The position numbers and the translations under genes were made by a program. 64,000 bases of DNA from Stephania yunnanensis (taxonomy: Eukaryota > Streptophyta > Magnoliopsida > Ranunculales > Menispermaceae). Shown one piece after another: positions 12,196 to 24,849 of this stretch. How positions within the stretch are numbered: position 1 is the first letter of the stretch; each line of letters begins with the position of its first letter. The notes under the pieces are model-generated. The model ran no database searches. It was not told the origin of the DNA and saw nothing but the letters and a program-made list of their open reading frames with translations. The stretch spans positions 19,722,501 to 19,786,500 of the forward strand of contig CM077588.1 in NCBI GenBank assembly GCA_039657365.1, given 5' to 3'.

Positions 12196-14536
12196 TTCAT
12201 GCGAACCTAAGGGAAGTTTTATATTACCGAATAAAACTTAATAAACAAACATTAGATGTGTAAACATGAAGATCCTGATTTAGAGCCTTTAGTTGGAAGT
12301 GTAGTGTCGAGGATTATATACGTGTTATGTCCTAATTGTATTATATATACACGTATTACGAGTTTGACCCGATAGGCGATTATCGTTACATACATTAATG
12401 GACGACAACCGATTACAGCTAGATCGGTGGCATGATGAGTGATATACTATGTTGCAGTTATTCTTGTTCTTACTCATTGTGAGATTGTTATTACTGATGA
12501 TCAAGAACTGACAGAGATACACACACTTCTCAAGGCTCAGATGATTAGTTGGTGCGACTAGAAATGCATATAGTGATTGAGGCAAATGCGACAAAGAAAT
12601 GGACTTGTACAACGATACCCATACCTCGGCCATATACATTACCTACTGAGTGGAGTATTAAGGCAATAAAGAGGGGTAAGTGGAAACGCGACCAAAGATT
12701 TGAGGATAGTTGGTCAGCGTCAGGAAAAATACTCAATAGTTTCCAGTACGGCCATACGGAACAAAAAGAAAGTGTAGTATAGGCCAACGACTTTGATATC
12801 ATCACTACCATTGAGTAGTTAAACGACATCATTAGAGGAGAAACAACCAATCAGTTACTTTAGGTGCAGATAACTGAAATGTTACAAGAATAAATGTCCG
12901 TAGAAACTTAATTGTGTCCGTTACAACAATATCGATACTAGCGCTGTCTTTATATACTAAAGCCCCTACTTCGGGTGGTGTCTGTATAGTAAATTAAATG
13001 TCAATTTAATTATCCATTCAATTCATAAATGTCTAGAGAAGGTGTTGTTATATCATTTTATACCTAGCCACATGATAGGTGAGTTAGGACTCGACAATAT
13101 TTTGAGTCAACACAAACGTTATTCTCGGCGAAGCAGTCGAAAGTACGATGTTACCATAACCAAATTGGTATAGGATGCCTATTTTAGGTTGGCAGACGAT
13201 AATTGTCGAGAATGTTTCTATCTGCGCCACCAGTTTAGTTACTGCAACAAGTAAGGAAGGGTAGTCTAAAGCAAAGTTTTAATTATTAATACAAACGAAT
13301 ATTATAACACCTAGGGATCTTGTCGAGACTAAGATTTTGACGATTATTTCATGCATACCATAGGTTGTGAGTTAAGAAATCTTATTGATTTGAACACTTT
13401 AGGGAAATGACATATGCAAGATAGGAATGACATCTTTCTGAGCTGACACGTATAGGGTGTGTAGTACGACAGCTGACATTTTGAGTGAGGTATAGCTTAT
13501 AGAAAATCATTCTTAATAGCTAAAAAAACGTTTAGCTTACGCTAAACAATAGACTCCAGTGATCGTCTGATCGATGATTAGGAACATGTGTAAGACTTGA
13601 GACAAACATGTTTTTAGTAGACTCTATGGAAGCAGATAGTGTAGAGATGACTCATAACTGCAACAAAGATGGCTCGTTGCTATATAGTTATGATTAAGGA
13701 ATCATGTATTTAATGCTTTAAATCTAATCATACACGACAATCACGGTTTTAATAATTTATTTTACATATTATAATTAATGATTATTGCATTACATGCACA
13801 GTTGTCAATATGTATTATGATATTTTGATTTTAATTCTACTATAATTATTGACAACAATTAAATAGACGTAGTAACTAGGATTAATCTATAAGGACATAT
13901 TACCCGAGTGGATGTTTTAGGTGATTGTGTTCTAAGATATTTATTAATTAGCGTATTCCGATTAATATTTGATTTAGATTAGGCATGATTTTTATTGAGT
14001 GTTAATGCTATCATATTTCTATTTTGTTGTGTTTTATCCAATTGGTAAATTTACAATGATAAGAATATGGCTTATTTTCCATTAAATCTAGGAAAGTTGA
14101 TGGTTTGCTCAAAGCAATCAACCTATTATGAATTAAGATTTAATGATTCCAAGATTTCATGTGATATAATTATAACTATGTTATAAGGTAATGTTATGTT
14201 CTAGTGTTTGAATGTTATCCAAGTATATTACATTGTTTAGTTGCGATTTGCTTATATGTTTGTTTAGATATTTATATTGTATTGAATTTGGATTTTATTT
14301 GATTAAGTTTGCATTGAATTGTTTGAATTAGTTTAGTTAGTTTTGTTAATTAAATTAAAAGTTTTAGTTATTAGTATTTTAATTATCGTTTAATTAGATT
14401 AACTAAATTAAGAAAAACAAGAAAAAAAATACTTTCCTTAAAAGTTTGCAAACTCTCTGTGGGGTCGAAATCTCATTTACCACTACTACAAATAATAGAA
14501 AATTACGAAAAACTATTGTGCATGCTCGATACGTAT
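12196..14536. other. No recognisable gene; retroelement-derived sequence
   Basis: Short frames only, the longest about 105 codons on the minus strand, without family features. The end (about 14.44-14.53 kb: gtggggtcgaaatctcattt ... attgtgcatgctcgata) looks like the 3' end of a plus-oriented Athila-type LTR. It abuts minus-strand gag-protease sequence, so a rearranged junction is likely. Confidence 0.35.
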
Positions 14537-15990
14537 CTATATCCCTATATTTTTTATTGTGCATGGAATGAAAAACATTCCAAGATCAAAAATTTTAGGG
14601 GGTAGTTTCTTTAAGATTAGTGCTGACACATGTTCTCTGAGGCTTACTTTTTCATTGGGTTTGATTTTGTTAGTGCATAAGTCTTTTGTAAATTTTTGAT
14701 ATTTAGGTACATTTTGTATGACTTTGAATAGAGGTATGTTTATTACCACTTTACTTAAAGTGTGAGAGATTTTTTTCTTCTTGTAATTACTAAGTGTTCT
14801 TATTGTTTTCTAAATAGTAGAGAAATAGTGGTCTTACTATACTTGGTTTATTTTTATCGAAGTCACAATTGCTTTCATTTGAAATTTTATTATCGTTGAT
14901 TTCAATTTTTTTTTTCTAATTCTGCTTCTAAGTCTTTTCAGGGAACTAGTTGTTCCGGAATCTTTGATTCTTCTATTTGTTTAGTACTTCTCAAAATTAT
15001 CGCTTTTGCATATCATCAAGGGTATGAAATGGTAATTTGCCTTGGCTAACCCAAGGACTTATTTGCATTGTCATTTAACTTAATTGATTTTTTAGTTCAA
15101 CTATATCATCTTGTTAGGCTTGATTTTTTTATCTTTTGCTTTATTTGAATTCTCTAATACAATGGTTCTATTAGATAATGTGGGTGTTTTATATCTTTGA
15201 TAATTTTGATTTTCTATACCTTTACCTTCTTTGGTTGTAGAAAATTTTAATTCTTGCTAGAAATGTAATTAGGTTGAATAGGCTTATCATAATGATTCAT
15301 CAAAGTGTTAGACTCTTTAATTTTAGTTTGTTGCACTAATGGACATTCATCATATAGATAATTAGTCTCATTGCAAAAAGCACAAGTTTTACTTAGAATT
15401 GTTCTATATTTTAATTATAATTCAACCATGCTTTTTAATTCATCGAATTTATCATCTGATGTCTTAATTGTTATTTTATTAATTTCACAAGAATGGTTTT
15501 TCATAAATTTCTTTTTCTCACAATACTGCTTGAATTCTTTGTCCTTCGTAAAAATCTTCTAATAAAGTTTTTTCTATAAATCCATGTTGTGGATATAATT
15601 ATATTAATATTTGGTATAAATCCTAAAACTTACCAAAAGTCTCTTCGTTTTCATCCTAGCATTACTAATTCATTTTCTATCCGAACTAGTTTTACATGCT
15701 GGAACGTATTGATCTATAAAGGCTTCTAACACATCGAACCTTATGGTTTTGGAGTTTTAAAGGAGATAGAATAGCGAATCTGGAGCTTAACCTCTTAAAG
15801 AATAAGTGAAAACCTTTAGTTTGACATATTCTAACTCTACGTTTTTTGGTTTCATCACGCTTACTATATGTATGTATTTCCTGATAAATTGGTGATGATA
15901 TTCATCACCTTCACCTTGAAAGTAAGGTAAGGAATCGATGAATCCAGGTTTTACTCAAAATAAAAAAATCCATAGGAAAAGCGATAAACA
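14537..15990 (-). pseudogene. Athila-like gag-protease remnant
   Basis: On the minus strand, near 15.93-15.70 kb, a Gag-like frame reads FIDSLPYFQGEGDEYHHQFI ... LKVFTYSLRG, then a stop. This equals the capsid pattern 'LRLFPFSLRDKA..WL'. Downstream, the 70-codon frame 14749-14537 reads FKVIQNVPKYQKFTKDLCT ... LPPKIFDLGMFFIPC, matching the sequence just before the protease of Athila-like polyproteins (VP.Y.KFLKDL ... LP.K..DPG.F.IPC). Multiple stops. The LTR B end and a primer-site remnant (16123-16106) lie on its 5' side, so this is the internal region of that element. Confidence 0.65.
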
Positions 15991-16105
15991 TAGGTCTTTA
16001 AGCTGTGATATTCGTATTGGCTTGCCTAAAGGTAAGTTCTTACTCGAAGTCTGCTATATTATATAACAAGCAACGAGAAAGGTTCTTAAGAAATTATTTT
16101 CAAAT

Positions 16106-16123
16106 CCTCGAAAATGGTGCTAA
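16106..16123 (-). other. Degenerate primer-binding site (tRNA-Asp type)
   Basis: The minus strand reads TAGCACCATTTTCGAGG next to the LTR end, comparable to TGGCGCCGTTGCCGGGG. Its position between LTR B and gag supports a minus-strand element. Confidence 0.45.
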
Positions 16124-16132
16124 AACAGACAT

Positions 16133-16735
16133 TTATTGGGCGTGTACAATAAATTTCTCACCTTTATTATACTTTAAATTTGAAGTAGTGGTAAGTGAGA
16201 TCGTCTCCAATAGGATTTTACAAATTCCTTAAGAAAAAGGATTTTATTATTTTTATTTATTTTTATTTAATTTAATTAAAATGGGAATCAAAATTACTAA
16301 CTCTAAATATACTAATTAAACTAACTTAATTAACAAAAACTAAATTTACTAAATTCAAATCAATTCAATTCAACCAAAAAAATATAAAATAAACATCAAA
16401 ACAAACATCTAGCATAATGAAACATCAATCCATTTCGCATTTAAACATATTACTTAAATCATATTCATAATCATGCTTTAATCTTTTTATAAAGTATTCT
16501 AGATCATTAAACTCTAATCATAAGCAAATAGATAGCCATTAGCATGCTAGTAGTTCTCTTTATATCAATGAAAAAGCCACATTCTAATTTTATTAAATTA
16601 TTCTTTCGAAAACATAATGAAACTAGATTTAGGTAATAAAACCGCATGATGTTCCATGAAAACTACGAACTATCAAATATAATACCTTCATAAAGTTATT
16701 TCCATATTAAAGTTATATCTTAATCTGATAAGTTG
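16133..16735 (-). mobile_element. Athila-type LTR copy B, promoter-distal part
   Basis: Aligns base for base over long stretches with copy A at 8.93-9.54 kb, including gtacaataaatttctcacc and the phrase 'aaagccacattctaatttta'. The rest of the same LTR lies at 21.55-22.40 kb. The break falls between 'cttaatc' and 'aaaatat' of copy A. Confidence 0.65.
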
Positions 16736-17559
16736 GTATTTATAGGTATTTAATAGTCTATTTTAATGTATTTAATATAAAAAGTCTCTAAAATATATAT
16801 TTAATTATATTTATTAGTCATGTTCAGGTGAAACGGAGTGTGCGGTTGAATTCGGGGCAAAAAAATACTCAATGTGGAGTATTTACATGCAATGATCAAA
16901 TGTCAGACTATTTGCCTTGAGTGACGTACTGCGCAGTAGGTAGAATAGCGGACAGCAGACCAAGTAGGCTCCACGTGTTGCTTCACGATTTGTCAACCAC
17001 GTCACAAACAATTCTCTCAAGCAACCAGAGTGTGACATATGGCAACAAAACGACAACAGCGCGTCATTTAGTTTATTATTCGCCAATCCGCTGCCTACAC
17101 ATGGCGTTCTCAGCTCTGCACTAATGGGAATCCGCCACATCACAAACCACCAATACCATATCATACTAGCAATCTTCTCCTCGTTTCAGCCTCCATCAGA
17201 CACGCCTTGTGATCCGCACGATATCCTTAAACCTCGGTCTACTCGAGTGATTCATCACCAACCGCCTACGCATGACACGCGTCACGTCCTCCATGCCTAA
17301 CAGCACGTCACTTAAGCGTTTCTCACCAACCAGCATTTGCCACGTCAACGACTTGCAATAAAAATAGCCAATTAGCGTGTGACATGTAGTGGAACTCAAT
17401 TTTCAAGCCAAAAATGGTCCATATATGCTCCTCGGCGCACTTGTCACTCCACCAACCCCCAAAATTAGTTTGTCTCACCTCACGGGACTATTTTTTTGTA
17501 GTTTATTGTATAAGAAACTTTAAGGTATTAATTAAGACCGACTTTGATATTATTGGAGA

Positions 17560-17870
17560 TTGACTTTATTATTTTGGTATGCCGAAGGCTCTCGACACCA
17601 TATCCGGCAATCAAACCTTGTCTAGGTCATAAAGGAAACAAGTTGGGATTATGGATTCATGGCATAACTTGTGAGATTTTTATTTATTATTTAATTTGAT
17701 TAAATTTCTCCCATTTCGATGTTGTTGATTTTAAGGAATATGGTTTAGAACTAGGGTATGTATCCGGCCAGTGCATGCTTTTAGGAGGACAATCTATAGT
17801 TATTTGGACCAATAAAATGACAAACACTCACCCATTTGTCGTAAAACCTTTTCGGTTCTTAAGTGCGCAA
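17560..17870 (+). repeat. Inverted-repeat arm, left
   Basis: Includes tcataaaggaaacaagttgg, catggcataacttgtgagat and agggtatgtatccggccagt. These recur, diverged, in reverse complement at 21.19-21.54 kb. Confidence 0.65.
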
Positions 17871-18402
17871 CAATTAAATATAGGTTAAACTAGGAATGGA
17901 TGCGATTCAGTTATTTAGGATTAGTATTCCATGGATCCTTATTATTGTGGTTAGTGTGTTAAACCCGATTGGCGGACGTTTAGGGTTATGCAATAATTAG
18001 GGAAGTAGTTAATGGCAGACGTCCTGGCGATCGAGATTAGGGGAATGAGGAGTTTATGGTGGATGTCGATTTTCTATAGCTAATATAGGAGAACTTAAAT
18101 TAATAACTTTCTGGGAAAGATTGAAGACCATGATGTGCCATTGAATCTTGATCATGATTTATGGAGTCGTAGACCTAGGTACCCATTAATTGTTTTGAAA
18201 GTTATTTTCATTATTTTATTTATTTAGTTTATTTTAGTTTAGTTAGTTAAATTAATTTATTATTAAACCTCCAATTTCCTTTTATTGTTTTTAACTATAA
18301 AAAGACTATCAATCTCTATGGGATCGACCCTTTGCCACTATTCTACAAAATATTTGGTTTAGGAATTTTATTTTATTGACTTGTTCAGCACGCGTCAATT
18401 TT

Positions 18403-18420
18403 TTACGTCATTGCTTGGGA
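18403..18420 (+). other. Degenerate primer-binding site (tRNA-Asp type)
   Basis: TTACGTCATTGCTTGGGA after caattttt, compared with TGGCGCCGTTGCCGGGGA. Several of the differences are C-to-T or G-to-A, as expected for decay of methylated sites. It follows an LTR end (cagcacgcgtca). Confidence 0.5.
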
Positions 18421-18529
18421 TTGGTATTTTTCTTTCTTTAGTGTTTTTTTTTTATTTTTCTTTACTTTATTTTATTTTTTTCTTTATTTTTTCTATCTAA
18501 TCCCCGGCACTTGAAATGTATGCAGACAA

Positions 18530-19470
18530 CCCGCTATGGAGTCCTCCTATCCCTACAATTATGGTCGATTCGAAGACTCGCATTATTATAATGTCAATGG
18601 AAGAGATATGTCACATAATGGATATCAATTTTCTAACATGCATTCTTTTGTGCAATAGGCTGAGGTTTGAAAATTTTGTGGAGATTATTCTCATTCTGCA
18701 CATGATTGTCTCTATTATCCACATTATGAGAATTATCACTATTCTAGCTATGCATCACCACAACCCGTTTTCTTTGGGCTCATGTCAAATCCATAGATTC
18801 CTCGGCATGAAGGAAATCAACAGTTTCAACAAAGCACCTCCTTGGAAGATATGATGAAGCAATTGATAGATGATCAACAATAGTTTCGACGACTTTTTGA
18901 GATTCCAGGCTTGAAGGATTTGGAAACTTAATTTATTCAACTTAATGTCAGGCTTCAGAATATGATTGACGAGGAAAGGTTGTGTAGTACACAAGCAGTT
19001 TTCACCCAGAGGAGGATGTGAGTATGGATACATTGAGAAATTTTAAGGTGAGTGAGGTTACGTAAGTGGAGGACTATTAGAGCAAAACAGCGGAAGGACT
19101 TGATGTCCTTCAAATTGAGCTAGAAATTGTCATTGCACTAGATGAGGAGGAAAATGAGATGAAAATTGATATCATTTCAAACAGGCTGGAGAAGCCGCAG
19201 ATAGAGAGTAAGGAAGACCAACCTCTAGTGTTGGTGAAACCACCCACTTTCCCATACACATTTGGTAAACCTTACAAGGTGGTGGAAGTAAAGGAGCATT
19301 CACAGATTTTCTACACTGCCGACACCTTTGTGTTGGACGATTCTGATGCGACAGATTATTTTGTGTTGGAAGCCCTGAATGAGCTCCCAAATCTGAAAGA
19401 GGACGTGCATGCTTCATTGCCCGAATACGTTGATGCGTCATTCGTTGTTGATATCTCTAAAGGATAGGGC
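18530..19470 (+). pseudogene. Gypsy-like gag C-terminal remnant and linker
   Basis: The degenerate frame begins ESSYPYNYGRFEDSHYYN (Tyr/Asn-rich). It runs through CGDYSHSAHDCLYYP, which looks like a damaged zinc knuckle, to QQFQQSTSLEDMMKQLIDDQ and LKDLET, typical of the region after the knuckle in Athila-like Gag. The last open part (19159-19467) reads PLVLVKPPTFPYTFGKPYK and stops just before the untranslated box. Several in-frame stops. No protease, reverse transcriptase or integrase was seen downstream, so this element too looks non-autonomous or internally deleted. Confidence 0.5.
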
Positions 19471-20140
19471 ATTACGTGATCAATCACGCCAAGTCTAGCC
19501 AAAGATTTAAAAGTAAGACGACTCGTTGGGAGTCTACCCAGCTTCATTTTTATTTCTTGATTTTATTTCAGTTTTATTTTAGTTTTAGTTTTCTATGTTT
19601 GATAAAATTCTAACTTGGTCTCGTAGATGTTTGCAAGTGGTATGTTATGTTTGAAGTTCATTGGAAGATTGGAGCACCCCGAGTTTTGCAGGTTTGACTT
19701 TAGATTACATTTTTTTAGCATAATTTGAGCATCTTTTGGAATTAACATGTTTTTAGGATTTTAGGTGTTTTAAGACTTGGTTGGGACACATCCAACTTAA
19801 ATTGCCGCATTAGTAGTGGGTCTTTGAGTAGACCCAAAACCCTAGACTTCATTTCATCATCTTGTTGATTTCACCCTTAGTTGAAAGACTTCGGGCTCGC
19901 AAGATTTGATAGGAATCATTTTAGTTAACTTATATATTTACTAGTTCTTTCTCTTGTTATGATTGTTTTTTCATAGTTTCCTTAGTCACCTAAACGTGAG
20001 AAGTTTCATCCGTGTACTAGTTTTTAGAAACTTTCATTTATGCATGCATTTGTATCATCTTCTTATTTATTTATTCATTTTCTTCTTCACCACTATTCAT
20101 TTTCTTTTTGTTGGATGGAATTCCTTGACTTGTTTTGAAC

Positions 20141-20173
20141 CTTGAGGACAAGGTTCGGAATAAGTTTGGGAGT
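20141..20173 (+). other. Polypurine-like site of Athila-type element
   Basis: CTTGAGGACAAGGTTCGG, then AATAAGTTTGGGAG. The same phrase occurs in reverse complement near 1.67-1.71 kb. A 3' LTR should begin here, but I could not match one. Confidence 0.5.
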
Positions 20174-21189
20174 ACTTTAGGGATTCTAGATTGTGTTGGA
20201 TGGACTCTGTTTGCGAAAGATCGTAGGTCAGATCATTTATTTTTTATGCGGTTATATGCGGTTGTCGGATGGTAATGGTGGTGTTTCATGTCATTTCTTC
20301 CATTTCTTTCATTTATTATCCCTTCATACTCTTCTTTCTCATTTCATTAGGACATGATACATTTTCATGCATGCATTTAGTATAGTTTTTTGTTTTTTTA
20401 TTGTTTAGAGTCACCCAAAACTTTGTTTTATGCATTTGGTTGTTGATGAGAACATTATAGTTTTCTTTTTGACTTGAAGCTTAGGAAAAATTAGGAGAAA
20501 CACTCAATCAAGTCCGTAGCACCGCATTTCTATGATTTCATGATTTGGGACTTAATATGATGGTTAAGTTTTGTGTTAGATAACAAAAATGAGTAGACAG
20601 TCAAAATTGTGCAAGTGGTATTATTTTAATCCATATTGGAAAATTTGCTTAATTATAGTGGAAGTGAGAATGGCTAATACGAGTTTTCTTAATATAAAAA
20701 GTTTCACAGGTTTCCACAGGAAATGGAGCAGAGAAGTTTATGGTGGGAAAAAAAATGAGAAATCGGTCAATAAGAAATGGAGCAGGGACCGTGTTTGTTT
20801 TAAAAAAAGAATAAATAGAGAATAAAAATTAGAATAAAGGCAGAAGTTGTGAAAACTCCTTAAATAAAAGATTAAGTTAGAGTGCTTTCACTAGATCAAG
20901 TGAGATTTCAAACTTGCGTGTTTGAATGTATAGACCAAGAAAACTCATGAGTAGTTGATGTCCTTTGTTTTGATCAAATTTATGTCTTCAAAGTGTTATC
21001 TTAATTATCTTTGAGTTGCGAGTTTTGACATATCATAACTCTAGAATTTCTTGAGTGGCTTGTTAACTTAGCGACTATGTAAACCAAAGGAACTTCATGA
21101 ATTTTGAGTCAAATATAGAATTAGTTGATTGCATATCCATATTAGGAGTCTAGTGTAGTTTGTATTGTCATTTACACATTTGTTCGGGA

Positions 21190-21544
21190 CGTGCAAAGTC
21201 TTAAGAACCGAAAGGTTTTTACAGCAATCAGATGAGTGTTTGTCACTTTATTGGTCGAAAAGGTAAAATTACATATACAATCGATCCAAATAATTATAGA
21301 TTGTCCACTTAAAAGCATGCATTGCCATATACATACCCTAGATCTAAACCATATTAATTAAAATCAACAACAATGATATAGGAGAAATTAAATCAAATTA
21401 AATAATAAAAATCGTAGATCTCACAAGTTATGTCATAAATCAAGAATCCCGACTTGTTTCCCCTCCGACCTAGGCAAAAATTTGATTAGTCGGACATGAT
21501 CGAGGCCTCTGGTTTCCCAAAAATAAATCGATACCTCAAAATAT
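21190..21544 (-). repeat. Inverted-repeat arm, right
   Basis: Reverse complement matches 17.56-17.87 kb over about 300 bp with scattered differences and small indels. It directly abuts the second part of LTR copy B. Confidence 0.65.
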
Positions 21545-22397
21545 AAAAGTCATTTTAAACAATCCTAGTTACTACTTTAAACTAGATATAGAATCAAAAT
21601 AATACAATACACATTGGTCACTATGAATGCAATACCTAGATTCATGATTGCAATATGCAAATAACAATATATTAAATTGGTGAACTAAAGAATACGATTG
21701 GTTTAAAGCATTTAGCACAAAATCATTAAATTATGGCAACATTGCAAAATGGATTAAGTTCATATTCGGACTTTGTCTAGATTAATAAACTACTCACCAT
21801 AATCAAAAACATCATAATAGAGTAAATAGAAGACATCATTAAAAATACCTTATTATTGAATACTTAAATCTTCAAGTCTTCTCCAAAAGCAATAAAAAAA
21901 TAAAAAATGTCCTCTAAACTAATTAAAAAGTGTTAAACCATCAAAAGGCAACTTATTTCGTAGTCTATGGCTCATATATGTAGTATTATAAGTAATACAT
22001 ATCACAAACTAACACAAAATCCTTGTTGTAATCCAAAATTCTCGAAATCAACTCCAGTGATTCGTCACCAATTCCACTTATAACGCAAATCGCTTGTTCA
22101 AATCTGAAAAAAATCACCTTTGTGCTCAACCGATTTGTTTCATGATTTGCATGTAAAACATGTATCGCTGCCAAATCGTTAGCAATGATTTCAAGTTCTC
22201 TCCTTATTCACTAATGAATTGCTATGCAACAATTTCATTTAGTTAAATCCTTCATTTTCTTCATTTTTCATTCATTTCTTCAAATATTCTAATTATTACT
22301 TGAAATAACAAAAAAAGAACACAATGTAGTATAGCTTTTTATATCTAAAGTTACCTTAAAATATACTACAAAATATTGTCTAATTATTGACTTATCA
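21545..22397 (-). mobile_element. Athila-type LTR copy B, terminal part
   Basis: Matches copy A 9.55-10.39 kb, for example ttttaaacaatcctagttac, and ends ...gacttatca, equal to copy A's gaattatca. Minus orientation. Confidence 0.65.
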
Positions 22398-24799
22398 ACG
22401 TCACATATAGGAGGACTAGGGCACGCCTGATTTGGTATAACTATTTATTTTTATGTGATTATGGACTTAATCATGATTTTAATTAATTAATTACCTAATT
22501 GCATCGCATGTGTGGGTTATATTGTGTTCGCGTGAGTTACTACAATGAGTATATAGCCTCGAGAAGCATGTCGTCAGGGGATTTTGTGTAGGCAATATAC
22601 GAGTATACTAGGATACCTTAATTAAGTCATATAAACGATAATATCCTAAGCTAATGTGATATGAATAAGTATAAACCTTACCCTAAGTCCTAAAAAACTA
22701 AAACAATAAGATTATGGTGTGCCTCTAGATATGCAAAGGTGTAGGGCATCAGGTATGCCAGGTAGTCTAGAACCGATGTGGGTGTAACACATTGATATAA
22801 AAAGCTCACAAGTTAGACAAATTCAAATAACGTAATGTTCATATGGTGCTAATTAGACTAAGTTAATAAATAAAGACTATAGAGCAATCTATTTGATTAA
22901 GGTCATTGATGCACCTTATGATTATGATTTTAGTTAGATCCCTAGACAAGTGAGTGTATATATGAGTCACTTGAAGTGTTGGTCTTTCAAATTGGGGCCA
23001 TCGGATCACTTAAAGATGAGAAGTTCTACATATTAAAAGCTAGGATCTCAAACCCACCTCATATATATGTACAATGCCTTAGTGGAGTTCCTCTACATGC
23101 AAATTATTCTTCCTAGAGAGAGTTTCATTATTGAGAAAGGAGTGTGGAGTGCTAGAAATCAAGAATTGAGGACTCCTAAAGCTAGGAATTTGTAGAAGAT
23201 TGGTCAAAAGACAAAAATTCAAGCTTTCGTATGTATCCTCTCCCTTTAAAGCTCAATTTCACGAAAATGTGATCATTGATGTTTCAAACTTAGGGATTTA
23301 ATTGCTCAAATAAGTTTTAGGGTTATTTGGTTGTGTTTACGCTAATTTCCTAAACAAATAAATGAAATTGGCTCTTCAAAATTGACTTTTTACAAAAATG
23401 GTGTATTTGGGTTCATGTGTTCAATGCATTAATGATCTATATAAATTGTTGTTGTTGAATGTAATATCTATTGTTGATCTTGATTAATATATATATGATG
23501 TACATTGAGGTTCTGTGATAATTATTATCATGATTTGATCTTAAAGCATGATGTTGATTCATGTATATTGATATATACGGATTATTTAATTCAATGATAG
23601 AATTCATGTTTAGAATATTTCGATTAACATATTTTTAAAATATTGAATAATGAAAATTTTGTATGCTCACATGGTAAAAGTCATGTTTAGGTTAATGTAA
23701 TTATGTTGTTAAATACATTTCGTTTTTGTTCAATAATTATGTATGTCTTCATGATAGAAATCATGATTATATTAATATGATTAATTTAATATGATTATGG
23801 TGTTGAACGCATGATTAATATTTCATTTCTTGATTGAATTGCTTGTCTTGTATGAAAAAGAATCGAAATTGATTTTGATCATATATCTCATTGTGGTTAT
23901 TTATTAGTATATTCCTATTAGATAGGAGATATACTTATAATCGGATAAGAATTAAAAATCTTATAAAATAGGTGAGATATCTAGTAAATTCTAATTGGAT
24001 AAACATTCAAAAGTATCTTAAATTCTAATTGAATTAGGATAAGATATTAAGTTAGAGATAGGTCTGAGTTAATTAAAAATTTTTTAGTTAATATTTTTGG
24101 AATTAAAATAAGGGGCAGTTTTGGTCAATTGAATTGAATAAAATAATGAGAAATTTTAGGTGATTTTTAATTTTCGGAACTAAATTCGTTGTTTAAAAAA
24201 TATTGGGACACTACACATTATACCCCGATCCGCTGACCGGTCAACAGGACAGTCGATAATTGTTCGTAGCGTTAAAAAAATTCCCTTGATAGTCAATATC
24301 AGTCAAATTTCCTAACTTGTTCAGTGATTGTACATGCAATGTAGTATATGATACTTATCTTGTTTAATTTATAATCACGAAAAAAATTAAAATTCCCTTT
24401 TCCAAATTTTATGTCAAGTGTCATCCATTCTTAAACATTAGTCAAGGCTTCGATCACATCAATATGGGTCTGCCTTCGTAGAGTGTACTATGTTATCTTG
24501 ATGAGGCAATGTGGAGTAATGGCTACTCTACTGTTTGAAATGGTTACAATTGATAAAGCTAACAAATTAGGCACTAGATGAGATGAAAACATGCAAACTT
24601 AAGATGTCATAATCTGATAAAAACAAGAAAAAGTTACATATGATGTAACTGGTAATTGGTAAGTACCTAAATAACCTAATTCAAAGTGTCATGCCTTAAC
24701 TTTCTTAGAAATAGGTGAAACATAGATTTTAGTCCTTTAAATTAACATAGTGTTTTAAGGAGGGTTGTTAATTTAGTAGGAGTTTATTCCTCTATACTA
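22398..24799. other. No gene seen; AT-rich repeat-derived spacer
   Basis: No frame with protein-family features. The stretch may include LTR or leader sequence of neighbouring elements, and a copia 5' LTR matching the one at 36.0 kb was not found here. The text at 24.2 kb (accccgatccgctgaccggt) is locally GC-rich but unexplained. Confidence 0.3.
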
Positions 24800-24849
24800 A
24801 AATAAAATTTTGTATAATCTTTGTTGTAGATCTATTTCATGTTCAAATC

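Larger units (their letters stand above)
16736..21544. mobile_element. Retroelement insertion of about 4.8 kb splitting LTR copy B
   Basis: This block is absent from LTR copy A at the equivalent point (near 9.54 kb). It holds, on the plus strand, an LTR-like stretch ending about 18.39 kb, a tRNA-Asp type primer site, a gag-like pseudogene, the untranslated box near 19.49 kb and a polypurine-like site near 20.15 kb. Its outer parts are related in inverted orientation (17.56-17.87 versus 21.19-21.54 kb), so it is more than one simple LTR element. Exact ends and target duplication were not established; the left end begins near TGATAAGTTGG. Confidence 0.5.

Noticed and set aside
12325..12850. Overlapping minus-strand frames of about 100 codons with hydrophobic stretches
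   Set aside because: No family features, overlapped by plus-strand frames, and located inside decayed retroelement sequence.
18516..18854. 112-codon plus frame as a separate gene
   Set aside because: The gag-like signal runs in a neighbouring frame; this one is a shadow.
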